A stretch of DNA of 12,075 nucleotides from an uncultured Oscillospiraceae bacterium. GTDB taxonomy: Bacteria; Bacillota; Clostridia; Oscillospirales; Oscillospiraceae. This document shows positions 1-6,426 of this stretch, piece by piece. The first letter of the stretch is position 1. Every line of letters begins with the position of its first letter. The DNA is taken from contig CAKTPC010000059.1 of the NCBI GenBank assembly GCA_934590505.1, forward strand, positions 1 to 12,075, given 5' to 3'. Under the pieces are notes generated by a model. The model made no database searches, was not told where the DNA came from, and worked only from the letters and a program-made list of their open reading frames with translations. The position numbers and the translations under genes are program-made.

Positions 1-3
1 AAT

Positions 4-3000
4 ATGAAGAAACGGATCATCAGTGCTCTGCTGACAGTGCTCATGGTCATGTCCCTGTTCACGGGGCTGTCCGTAAGTGCCTATGCAGACGACGAAAATC
101 CTCAGGTGGTTGAATACACCCTTAAGTCCGGCGACTATGTACTTAAGCTTTGCCAGGCACAGGGCATAAACTACTTCACCTGCAAGGATGCTATTATAAA
201 GCTCAACGGGCTGAAGAGTGAAAATGACTTCAGATTCCTGGCCGTGGGCAGAGTGATCAAGCTGCCTGCGACTGACGCTGCGGCTCTGGCTATCATCTCC
301 AGCGGCAGCACCAGCACCGGCACCGGTTCGTCCGGGTCGACCGGCTCTTCCGGCGCATCGGCAGGAACCGTAAGTGCTGCAAAGGGCAGCGACAGCGTTG
401 CTTATTATCTGATCCCTTACACGATCCAGCGCGGCGAAACCGTTGCGGGTATCTGCAACTCTCTGGGTATCAGCTTCAGCAACTATGCCGATCAGATCAT
501 GAAGCTCAACAACATTTCGAGCTGGAACAAGGTCGCCGCAGGCAGGACTCTGCTTTTGCCATCGACCAAGGCTCCTGCGGTCGGTACTACCTGCTATCAG
601 GTCGTAGCGCATAAGATCGCCTCCGGCGAGACCGCGTACACCATGGCATCAAGCTACGGCATTGACTATGGCCAGAACACCAAGCTGCTCCAGGCACTGA
701 ACAACACCAGCAACCTCACAAAAGTCAAGGCCGGCAGCACCTTCTACATTCCTGTTGCTACTACCATTACTGCCAGCAGCACCGGCAGCACCGGCAGTAC
801 CGGCAATACCGGCAGCACCGGCAGCACCGGTAACACTGGCAACACCGGCAACACCGGCAGCAATAACAACGGCAGCACCAGCAGCCAGAAGTACAGCATC
901 ACTCCCAATATCAACACCGCTTACGGCACTATGACCTTCTATGTCAACAACGCCACAGTCAGCTCTGCGGCGGCAGGCGATAAGGTCACGGTCGACGTCA
1001 ACACCACCGACAGCAAGGCAATAAGCAGTCTGGTCGTCAAGCACGCCGACGGCAGCGCAGACGTCAAGCTCGAGGGCAACACCTTTATCATGCCCGGCTG
1101 CAACGTCCGTGTCGATGCCGAGATCAAGAGCGGCTACAATATCGATATCGATAGCAACTATCCCACTATCACCGCAGCTACCGTAAGCGGCGTTTCCGTA
1201 AGCTCCGCTTCTCAGGGCGCGAATGTCAAGATAGTCAGCACCGACCCCAGCTACATGGTCGAGTCCGCGACTGTGTACTACACGACTTGGCTCGGAATAA
1301 AGAAGTTCGTCACTGTGAACGACGCGATGTGCTTCATCATGCCTGCTGACGACGTCACTGTAAAGGCGACGCTCAAGACCGTGCCTACATATAACTTCTA
1401 CAGAGCCGACTGCGTCAACGGCAGCTTCGACCTTCAGGTAAACGGCTTCAGCGCGAGCAAGGCCGCGAAGGGCGCGCAGGTCACTATTGTCTGGAAGGCA
1501 ATGGATGGCTACACGCTGTCCGGCATTTCTGTTACCGAGAAAAAGACCGGCAAATCTGTCAGCGTCCTTAACAACTCCTTCACTATGCCCGGCTGCGATG
1601 TCGAAGTCAAGCTGACCTTTGGCAAGACCGATAACGCGATCGTTATCAATGCTGTCGAAGGCGGCATACTCAATGCATTCCTCGACGGCACGGCCGTTAC
1701 CGAGGCAAAGACCGGCGACCTCATCACCATCAGGATGAAGGGCGGCTCGAGCGAGGCAGGATACGGCAATAAGTTCAACCTGACCGTTACCCGCAACGCT
1801 GACGGCAACCTCGTTACCACTGCCCCCGCAGTCGGCCCGGCTGAGGAGTACACCTTCACCATGCCCGCGGGCGGCGTCACAGTCGACGGCCAGTTCATCG
1901 GCAATGACAGCAAGGTCCGTATCGCATTCGACGGCGGCAGCAACGGCAACACCGTTATCGTCAATGAGAACAAGATCACCAATGACGCAGACGTGAAAGC
2001 TGTCATCGGCAGCAAGGTCACTCTCGCCACTCTGGCAAGAGACGGCTACGCTTTCAACAGATTCGAAGTATACGTGGACAACGTGTATAATGTCGAACAG
2101 AGCGAGCTTGCAAATACTCAGGGCTACATCCTCATGCCTAACGGCAGCGATATAGTCATCAAGGCCTTCTTCACGGCCGATGGGATACCTCTTGAGGCAG
2201 CAACTATCAGAGGCAGCGGCGATGTAAGCTATCAGGTTTCCTCTGACAGCACCAACGGCAAGGACGGCACGTACCAGACTGCCAGCAGCAGCCGCGTCGG
2301 CAATTGGGTCAAGGTCATTGTCAAGCCCAGCAATGCAGGCTTTGTCGTACCCGAGAACGCTATCCTGGTTACCGATAAGGCAACCGGCAAGAGCATTAAG
2401 CTTACGAAGCTTGATGACGGCAGCTACGCATTCCAGATGCCTTCACAGGGCGTGTCCGTCTATGTGATCCTGGTCGGCGACCAGCACACACTGACGCTCG
2501 AAACCAAGAACGCTGATAACGGCAGCTACGATCTCCAGGGCAAGAGCTTGTGGCAGATCTCCGTTGAAGGGGATTCGCCCATAGTCGAGAACAAAGCCGG
2601 TGCCAGCACCAAGGTAAAGGCTAACGACCCGGTTTACATCTCTCTCACCGAGCCCGGCATGACGAACTATGTTATCGATAAGGTCGAACTCAAGACCAGC
2701 GGCGGTACATACGCAGGCGGCGTTGAGTATGTTGGCAGCGAGTACTACTTCGCTATGCCTGACGATGATACGGTCTGCACCGTATACCTCAAGGCTAAGA
2801 GCACTAACGACGTATCTCTTGCCAACAGCCTCTTCTATGATACCTCCCGCGGTACTGCAAACTTCGAGAAGGACAAGGCGGCTGTAGGCTCCTGCAAGGT
2901 CGGCGACACCATCATGGTCCGTGCGACTGCGGCCGAAGGCTACACCTTCGCTCCGGACGATATCTCCATCCTCAGAGCTGACGGCGGCACGCTTACCAGC

Positions 3001-4032
3001 GGAACCGATGTCAATGCAGGCAACTTCGTACCCGTGTACGAGGATAAGGGCAGCGGCGCTGTACTGACCGGCTGGATATTCAAGATGCCTCAGGGCGGCG
3101 TGCGTGTCACGGTCTACTTCAGGCAGAGCGAATCCAACGCGATCACCCTTACGGTCAAGGATCAGAATGGCACGGACGTGACCGGCAACGGCTACGTATC
3201 TATCCAGCACAGCGGCAGCAGCTTTACCGACATCAGCAGCGATTTCGGCAAGGTGCCCTACGGCTCCGCAGTGACCGTTACGCTGACTGACCTCGGCAAG
3301 AGCCTCTACAATCTGACTAAGGTCACTGTAGACGGCGTAAGCTGCGAGAACAGAGGCAGCTACTACGGCTTCTACATGCCGAACACGACCGCGGTCATCA
3401 ACGTCACGCTGACTGCCAAGACTCCCGAGACGACATCATACAACCTTTACAGCAGCTATGACTACAGCAAGGGCACCGTCGGGTTCTATGTTGGCGGAAA
3501 TCCGGTCAACACCGCAGAGGAAAGCAGCACTGTTAGCATCGTGTTCGCTCCTGCAGCCGGATATATGCTCGACAGCTACACCATCGTCCGCAAGACCGAC
3601 AACGTGACAGTTGCAGAAAAGTCTGCACTTGCCGCGAGCGGCACCACGACGGTTGATATACCGATGAGTACTATTAAGGATGACTTCGTCGTCACCGCAA
3701 ACTTTGTGAACAGAGTCTTTAAGACCACGCTCAAGATCGTTGATAAGGACGGCAATGCGATCGCAGATGAGAATCTCGTCCAGTTCAGGGGCGCGGACGG
3801 CAAGTATAAGGCTGTGAAGAACGGCTCTGAAATAGAGGTCGTATTTGCCAACAACGTGAGCATTGGCCTTACGTCTACCGGCAGCAGCTATAAGATCACG
3901 AAGTACGCGGTCTACAGCGCCAGCGACACCACTGTCAAGCTCATTGATACTGTCTGCAGCTGCAGTGATTTCAACTTCCCGGTATCGAAGGACGGCGCTT
4001 CAACGATCGAGATACGCCTCGAGGTCAAGTAA
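4..4032 (+). CDS. Secreted LysM protein with InlB B-repeat-like modules
   Basis: Large exported, probably cell-wall-bound protein of 1342 residues. Residues 1-28 form a Sec signal peptide (KKR, a hydrophobic core, cleavage after AYA). Three LysM-type domains follow at about 36-92, 134-190 and 196-252, each with the S/RGE- or SGD-type start, an LN motif and an ending like AGRTLLLP; LysM binds N-acetylglucosamine glycans such as peptidoglycan. Linkers rich in G/S/T lie at about 98-122 and 258-295. The rest (about 296-1342) is a string of beta-rich modules, each ending in an MP-x3/4-V-x-V signature, at residues 363, 446, 528, 620, 711, 812, 918, 1028 and 1125, with a weaker one near 1220. This is the pattern of divergent InlB B-repeats (Flg_new family). 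I see no LPXTG motif, transmembrane tail or enzyme domain, so attachment is probably through LysM and the role adhesive or structural. The start is at the window edge; its RBS is not visible. Family call firm, function inferred. Confidence 0.9.
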   Translation: MKKRIISALLTVLMVMSLFTGLSVSAYADDENPQVVEYTLKSGDYVLKLCQAQGINYFTCKDAIIKLNGLKSENDFRFLAVGRVIKLPATDAAALAIISSGSTSTGTGSSGSTGSSGASAGTVSAAKGSDSVAYYLIPYTIQRGETVAGICNSLGISFSNYADQIMKLNNISSWNKVAAGRTLLLPSTKAPAVGTTCYQVVAHKIASGETAYTMASSYGIDYGQNTKLLQALNNTSNLTKVKAGSTFYIPVATTITASSTGSTGSTGNTGSTGSTGNTGNTGNTGSNNNGSTSSQKYSITPNINTAYGTMTFYVNNATVSSAAAGDKVTVDVNTTDSKAISSLVVKHADGSADVKLEGNTFIMPGCNVRVDAEIKSGYNIDIDSNYPTITAATVSGVSVSSASQGANVKIVSTDPSYMVESATVYYTTWLGIKKFVTVNDAMCFIMPADDVTVKATLKTVPTYNFYRADCVNGSFDLQVNGFSASKAAKGAQVTIVWKAMDGYTLSGISVTEKKTGKSVSVLNNSFTMPGCDVEVKLTFGKTDNAIVINAVEGGILNAFLDGTAVTEAKTGDLITIRMKGGSSEAGYGNKFNLTVTRNADGNLVTTAPAVGPAEEYTFTMPAGGVTVDGQFIGNDSKVRIAFDGGSNGNTVIVNENKITNDADVKAVIGSKVTLATLARDGYAFNRFEVYVDNVYNVEQSELANTQGYILMPNGSDIVIKAFFTADGIPLEAATIRGSGDVSYQVSSDSTNGKDGTYQTASSSRVGNWVKVIVKPSNAGFVVPENAILVTDKATGKSIKLTKLDDGSYAFQMPSQGVSVYVILVGDQHTLTLETKNADNGSYDLQGKSLWQISVEGDSPIVENKAGASTKVKANDPVYISLTEPGMTNYVIDKVELKTSGGTYAGGVEYVGSEYYFAMPDDDTVCTVYLKAKSTNDVSLANSLFYDTSRGTANFEKDKAAVGSCKVGDTIMVRATAAEGYTFAPDDISILRADGGTLTSGTDVNAGNFVPVYEDKGSGAVLTGWIFKMPQGGVRVTVYFRQSESNAITLTVKDQNGTDVTGNGYVSIQHSGSSFTDISSDFGKVPYGSAVTVTLTDLGKSLYNLTKVTVDGVSCENRGSYYGFYMPNTTAVINVTLTAKTPETTSYNLYSSYDYSKGTVGFYVGGNPVNTAEESSTVSIVFAPAAGYMLDSYTIVRKTDNVTVAEKSALAASGTTTVDIPMSTIKDDFVVTANFVNRVFKTTLKIVDKDGNAIADENLVQFRGADGKYKAVKNGSEIEVVFANNVSIGLTSTGSSYKITKYAVYSASDTTVKLIDTVCSCSDFNFPVSKDGASTIEIRLEVK
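777..866 (+). repeat. Imperfect 9-base tandem repeat coding Gly-Ser/Asn-Thr
   Basis: About ten imperfect copies of a GGC-ARC-ACC unit encode GST/GNT triplets between the third LysM domain and the first B-repeat module of the LysM protein. The third-base differences between copies (ACC/ACT, AGC/AGT) show an old or drifting array. It is a flexible linker, and the array could change length by slippage in whole triplets without shifting frame. Confidence 0.8.
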
Positions 4033-4054
4033 GGCCTGATAAAAATGTCCCCCT

Positions 4055-4085
4055 AACCGGCAGGGCTTCGGCTCTGTCGGTTTTT
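4055..4085 (+). terminator. Rho-independent terminator with UUCG loop
   Basis: An ACCGGCAGGGC arm and a GCTCTGTCGGT arm pair (two G-U pairs) around a C(TTCG)G tetraloop, followed by TTTTT. It sits about 25 bases after the LysM gene's TAA and ends that transcript. Confidence 0.92.
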
Positions 4086-4096
4086 ATATCATTAAG

Positions 4097-4138
4097 CAAA
4101 ATACCGGGCGGCTTCCAGATACGGAAGCCGCCCGGTAT
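4097..4138 (-). terminator. Terminator of the cupin gene
   Basis: A perfect 16-bp stem (4101-4116 with 4123-4138, loop 4117-4122). On the minus strand it is followed by ATTTTG. It lies 18 bases past the cupin stop and also separates it from the convergent LysM gene. Confidence 0.88.
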
Positions 4139-4155
4139 AGCTCGTATATGCTTGC

Positions 4156-4431
4156 TCAGAAGGAAACGATGAGCTGCATCTTGAAGCGCTCCTCGCCGTA
4201 CACGGCGTGGGGGATGTTCTTCGGCATGATAAGGGTCTCGCCCTCGCTGAGAATGAACACCTCGCCGCCGACAGTGAAGCGGCCTGTGCCATCGAGCACA
4301 GTGACCATCGCGTCGCCGCCTGCGGCATGGGTGGATATCTCCTCACCCTTGTCGAAGGAGAAGTGGGTCATGCTGACGGAGCTGTTCTGCACAAGCGTCT
4401 TGCTGACGACCTGCCCGTCCTGATAATCCAC
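4156..4431 (-). CDS. Small single-domain cupin (possibly 5'-interrupted)
   Basis: A 91-residue cupin beta-barrel protein if read from GTG at 4431. Cupin motif 1 is seen around ISTHAAGGDAMVTVLDG with the G and E/H-type positions reduced to one His and an Asp, and motif 2 in the stretch ETLIMPKNIPHAVYG near the C-terminus, which keeps a P-x-x-x-P-H. Such stand-alone cupins are common in Clostridia and bind a metal or small ligand; the substrate is not predictable. The good start signals lie further upstream: GGAGGT at 4487-4492 and ATG at 4477-4479, in the same frame, but a TAA at 4453-4455 interrupts after eight codons. From GTG 4431 the only RBS is a weak AAGGA about 4 bases away. Seen: homology-like coding resumes right after the stop (KLLLKDLV), so the gene may be a recent pseudogene, be translated by reinitiation, or carry a base error. 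The divergent neighbour is a nitrilase-type amidohydrolase. Confidence 0.75.
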   Translation of the reverse strand: MDYQDGQVVSKTLVQNSSVSMTHFSFDKGEEISTHAAGGDAMVTVLDGTGRFTVGGEVFILSEGETLIMPKNIPHAVYGEERFKMQLIVSF

Positions 4432-4452
4432 AAGATCCTTGAGCAGGAGTTT

Positions 4453-4479
4453 TTACTGCTTGGCAATGTTTTTATACAT
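4453..4479 (-). other. Eight-codon start fragment of the cupin, ended by TAA
   Basis: ATG at 4477-4479 with an ideal RBS (GGAGGT, 7-base spacing) opens MYKNIAKQ and then meets TAA at 4453-4455. The frame is exactly that of the cupin downstream. From general knowledge of this cupin family, members usually begin with a similar MYKNI-type segment followed by a LLxLKDLV-type helix, so these codons look like the original N-terminus. A single T-to-C or T-to-G change (Gln or Glu codon) would restore a full protein of 107 residues. Confidence 0.7.
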
Positions 4480-4533
4480 TTGAGTAACCTCCAAAGTTTT
4501 TGATACGGATAGTATACCGCGCTTCGACGGGAA

Positions 4534-4539
4534 ATTATA
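4534..4539 (-). promoter_or_regulatory. Possible -10 element for the cupin gene
   Basis: On the minus strand TATAAT lies at 4534-4539, and a second candidate TATACT at 4511-4516. Neither has a convincing -35 at 16-18 bases, so which one is used, if either, is unclear. Confidence 0.3.
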
Positions 4540-4566
4540 TACTTATTGTAAAATCGTTCTCGGAGA

Positions 4567-4594
4567 TTGACCGGAGAAAAAACGGTGGTATAAT
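4567..4594 (+). promoter_or_regulatory. Sigma-A promoter of the amidohydrolase operon
   Basis: TTGACC at 4567-4572 and TATAAT at 4589-4594, spaced by 16 bases. Transcription should begin near 4601, only about 24 bases before the ATG, so there is a short leader with AGGAGG at 4610-4615 and little room for leader control. Confidence 0.85.
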
Positions 4595-4624
4595 GATGAA
4601 AAAGTTCCGAGGAGGTAGAAATAC

Positions 4625-5416
4625 ATGAAGCTTGCGATGACCCAGATGGCGATGAGCGCAGACATGGCGGAAAACCTGAAAAAGTCCCTGCGCTTCTGCA
4701 AGGAAGCAAAGGGGAGCGACCTGCTGTTTTTCCCGGAAATTCAGCTCTGCCCGTTCTTCCCACAGTATGAGAAAAGAAATGTGGACGCCTATTGTCTGCG
4801 CCTGGACGCGGATGAGATACGGGAGCTTTCCTCAGCGGCGGGGAGGGGCGGCTATTACATGTCGCCGAACGTGTACCTTGAGATGAACGGCAGGCGTTAT
4901 GATACATCGCTGTGGATAGACCCGAGCGGCAAGCTGCTTGACTGTGCAAAGATGGTACACATCGCGCAGGCGGAGCAGTTTTATGAGCAGGACTATTACA
5001 CTCCATCGGATGACGGATTCAAGGTGTTCGACACTCCGTTCGGGCGGGTCGGCATCGTCATATGCTATGACAGGCACCTGCCGGAGAGCATACGCACCTG
5101 CGCGCTTATGGGAGCGCAGCTCGTGATAATCCCGACGGCGAATACCAAGGCCGAGCCTATGGAGATGTTCGAGTGGGAGATACGTGTACAGGCGATGCAG
5201 AACCAGGTGTTTATCGCAATGTGCAACCGCGTGGGCAAAGAGGGCGATATGGACTTTGCCGGGGAGTCGCTTGTCGTACACCCGAGCGGAGACGTGATAT
5301 GCAAGGCAGACGATAAGGAGAGACTTATCTGCTGCGAGATAGACCTTGCCGAGAGCGACGCATGGCGCGCGAAGAAGCCCTATATCCCGACGCGGCGGCC
5401 CGAGTGCTATTTGTGA
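4625..5416 (+). CDS. Nitrilase-superfamily carbon-nitrogen hydrolase
   Basis: A cytoplasmic amidohydrolase of 263 residues, the usual length for a single CN_hydrolase domain. The catalytic Glu-Lys-Cys triad is visible: E38 in FFPEIQ, K109 in DCAKMVHI and C147 in GIVICYDRHLPESIR; E121 in the FYEQDYYTP segment is the usual second glutamate. The FYEQDYYTPSDDGF and CYDRHLPE segments resemble the N-carbamoylputrescine amidase/N-carbamoyl amino acid amidase branch more than true nitrilases, so hydrolysis of a carbamoyl or amide group to acid and ammonia is likely. No agmatine deiminase or other polyamine gene is nearby, so the substrate stays open. The ATG has a strong AGGAGG RBS at 9 bases. It is the first gene of an operon with the DUF1653 gene 15 bases downstream. 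Confidence 0.9.
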   Translation: MKLAMTQMAMSADMAENLKKSLRFCKEAKGSDLLFFPEIQLCPFFPQYEKRNVDAYCLRLDADEIRELSSAAGRGGYYMSPNVYLEMNGRRYDTSLWIDPSGKLLDCAKMVHIAQAEQFYEQDYYTPSDDGFKVFDTPFGRVGIVICYDRHLPESIRTCALMGAQLVIIPTANTKAEPMEMFEWEIRVQAMQNQVFIAMCNRVGKEGDMDFAGESLVVHPSGDVICKADDKERLICCEIDLAESDAWRAKKPYIPTRRPECYL

Positions 5417-5431
5417 CCGGAGGGCAGCTCG

Positions 5432-5680
5432 ATGCGGGAAGTCAAACTCAAGCGTGTGTACAGGCACTTCAAAGGCGACTATTATCTCACCGAGGACATT
5501 GCCCACGACTCCGAAACGGGCGAGCCGTTTGTTGTATACAGAAAGCTCTACGGTGACGGCGGACTCTGGATCCGTCCGCTTGAGATGTTTCTCAGTGAGG
5601 TGGACCATGAGAAATACCCAGACTGTGAGCAGAAGTATCGCTTTGAATTGCAGGAGATCAAAAGCGCGGCGGGACACTGA
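5432..5680 (+). CDS. DUF1653 domain protein
   Basis: An 82-residue protein made up almost entirely of a DUF1653 domain: YRHFKGDYYL at the start, the middle GEPFVVYRKLYGDGGLWIRP, then EMFLSEVDHEKYP and a YRFEL end. These small soluble proteins are widespread in bacteria, often beside unrelated metabolic genes, and have no established function. A GGAGGG RBS at 5419-5424, 7 bases before the ATG and directly after the upstream stop, indicates translation in one operon with the amidohydrolase. No catalytic residues can be assigned. Confidence 0.9.
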   Translation: MREVKLKRVYRHFKGDYYLTEDIAHDSETGEPFVVYRKLYGDGGLWIRPLEMFLSEVDHEKYPDCEQKYRFELQEIKSAAGH

Positions 5681-5695
5681 AAAATGAGATAAGTC

Positions 5696-5733
5696 AAGAG
5701 CAGATCATGGAAGTGATCCGCTCTTGATTTTTT
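5696..5733 (+). terminator. Terminator after the DUF1653 gene
   Basis: A 12-base arm at 5696-5707 pairs with 5714-5725 (one A-C mismatch) around TGGAAG, followed by TTGATTTTTT at 5724-5733. The end of the stem and the T-run also contain the -35 box of the next promoter. Confidence 0.88.
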
Positions 5734-5752
5734 CTGCGTGTGAGTGTATAAT
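5724..5752 (+). promoter_or_regulatory. Sigma-A promoter of the translesion cassette
   Basis: TTGATT at 5724-5729, a 17-base spacer and a perfect TATAAT at 5747-5752. The predicted start near 5759 falls inside the palindrome at 5757-5781. The -35 box lies within the terminator of the preceding operon. Confidence 0.85.
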
Positions 5753-5756
5753 AACC

Positions 5757-5781
5757 TTAATGAGACGAAATGTCTCATTAA
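5757..5781. promoter_or_regulatory. Palindromic operator of the LexA-like regulator
   Basis: Perfect inverted repeat: arms TTAATGAGAC and GTCTCATTAA, 10 bases each, separated by GAAAT. It covers the predicted transcription start and ends 4 bases before the RBS, the position expected for a repressor that blocks its own promoter. It does not contain the usual Firmicute SOS box (GAAC-N4-GTTC), so the binder is probably the regulator encoded just downstream. No second full copy was seen in the window. Confidence 0.82.
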
Positions 5782-5798
5782 AAATGGAGGTGCAGAGA

Positions 5799-6413
5799 AT
5801 GAGGAGCAGGGACCCGGAGCTGATGAAGGCGATACGCGGCTATGTCGAGAGCTATTATAGGGAGCACCTTTCGTCACCGTCGATAAGGAGCATATCGGAG
5901 GCGACCGGGATACCGCGCGCGACGGTGCAGCGCTACCTAGTGGATATGGACAGCAGGGGAATGCTTGAATACAGCGGGCGCGTCGCCGCCTCCCCCGGTA
6001 TTGCCAAATGCACCACGGGCTATGTCTCCGCGCCGATAGTCGGGGCGATACGCTGCGGCAGCCCCGAGGGCGAGGAGGCGGATGTTGAGGAATACGTGAA
6101 CCTGCCGACCTCCGTGTTCGGCGGGGGGAGCATGTATCTGCTGCGCGCGAAGGGCGACTCAATGCACGATGCGGGTATAGACGAGGGTGACCTTGTGGTC
6201 ATCACGGCACAGAATGAGGCAAACGTCGGGGATATCGTCGTCGCGCTCGACGGCAGCGGGCAGAACACGCTCAAGCGCTATGCCGGTTTCGATGAGTCGC
6301 GCGGCCGCTATGTGCTTGAATATATGAACGAGAAGGTCTATCCCGGCAAGGCCGAGCTTGTAGACAGCTTCACGGTGCAGGGTGTTGCGCGGCACGTGAT
6401 AAAGGCGATTTGA
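5799..6413 (+). CDS. LexA/UmuD-like self-cleaving regulator (HTH + S24 peptidase)
   Basis: A 204-residue LexA-type protein. Residues about 5-60 form a winged-helix DNA-binding domain, with the recognition region around SISEATGIPRATVQRYL (31-47). Residues about 78-204 form the S24 autoprotease: probable cleavage site C86-G87 (in place of the classical Ala-Gly), catalytic Ser121 in GDSMHDAGI and Lys159 in LKRY. By analogy with LexA and UmuD, RecA filaments formed on damaged DNA would trigger cleavage and derepression. I chose ATG 5799 because it has GGAGG at 8 bases; the longer frame from 5724 starts inside the promoter. The gene lies 13 bases before the Y-family polymerase, so the protein may combine the roles of repressor and UmuD-like partner. 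It is not clearly the genome's main LexA, since the operator differs from the standard box. Confidence 0.9.
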   Translation: MRSRDPELMKAIRGYVESYYREHLSSPSIRSISEATGIPRATVQRYLVDMDSRGMLEYSGRVAASPGIAKCTTGYVSAPIVGAIRCGSPEGEEADVEEYVNLPTSVFGGGSMYLLRAKGDSMHDAGIDEGDLVVITAQNEANVGDIVVALDGSGQNTLKRYAGFDESRGRYVLEYMNEKVYPGKAELVDSFTVQGVARHVIKAI

Positions 6414-6426
6414 GGAGCGCGGAAAA

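Noticed and set aside
777..866. Possible CRISPR array from the regular repeats
   Set aside because: Units are 9 bases with no spacers and encode an in-frame protein linker.
649..1044. Antisense open frame with A/G/V repeats opposite the LysM gene
   Set aside because: It is the shadow of the GST/GNT repeat and biased codons of the LysM gene; no RBS and no family-like sequence.
2443..3210. 255-codon antisense open frame opposite the B-repeat region
   Set aside because: Composition follows from reading the GC-biased sense codons backwards; the sense frame has clear repeat modules, and no start signals are seen.
4832..5677. 281-codon minus-strand frame across the amidohydrolase and DUF1653 genes
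   Set aside because: Both plus-strand genes show catalytic or domain motifs and RBSs; the minus frame has none.
5757..5781. Palindrome as a mobile-element end or attachment site
   Set aside because: No integrase, transposase or second copy nearby; its location on the promoter start fits an operator better.
5724..5798. Longer N-terminus for the LexA-like protein from ATG 5724-type frame start
   Set aside because: It would begin inside the -35 box and translate the operator; ATG 5799 has a proper RBS and matches LexA family length.
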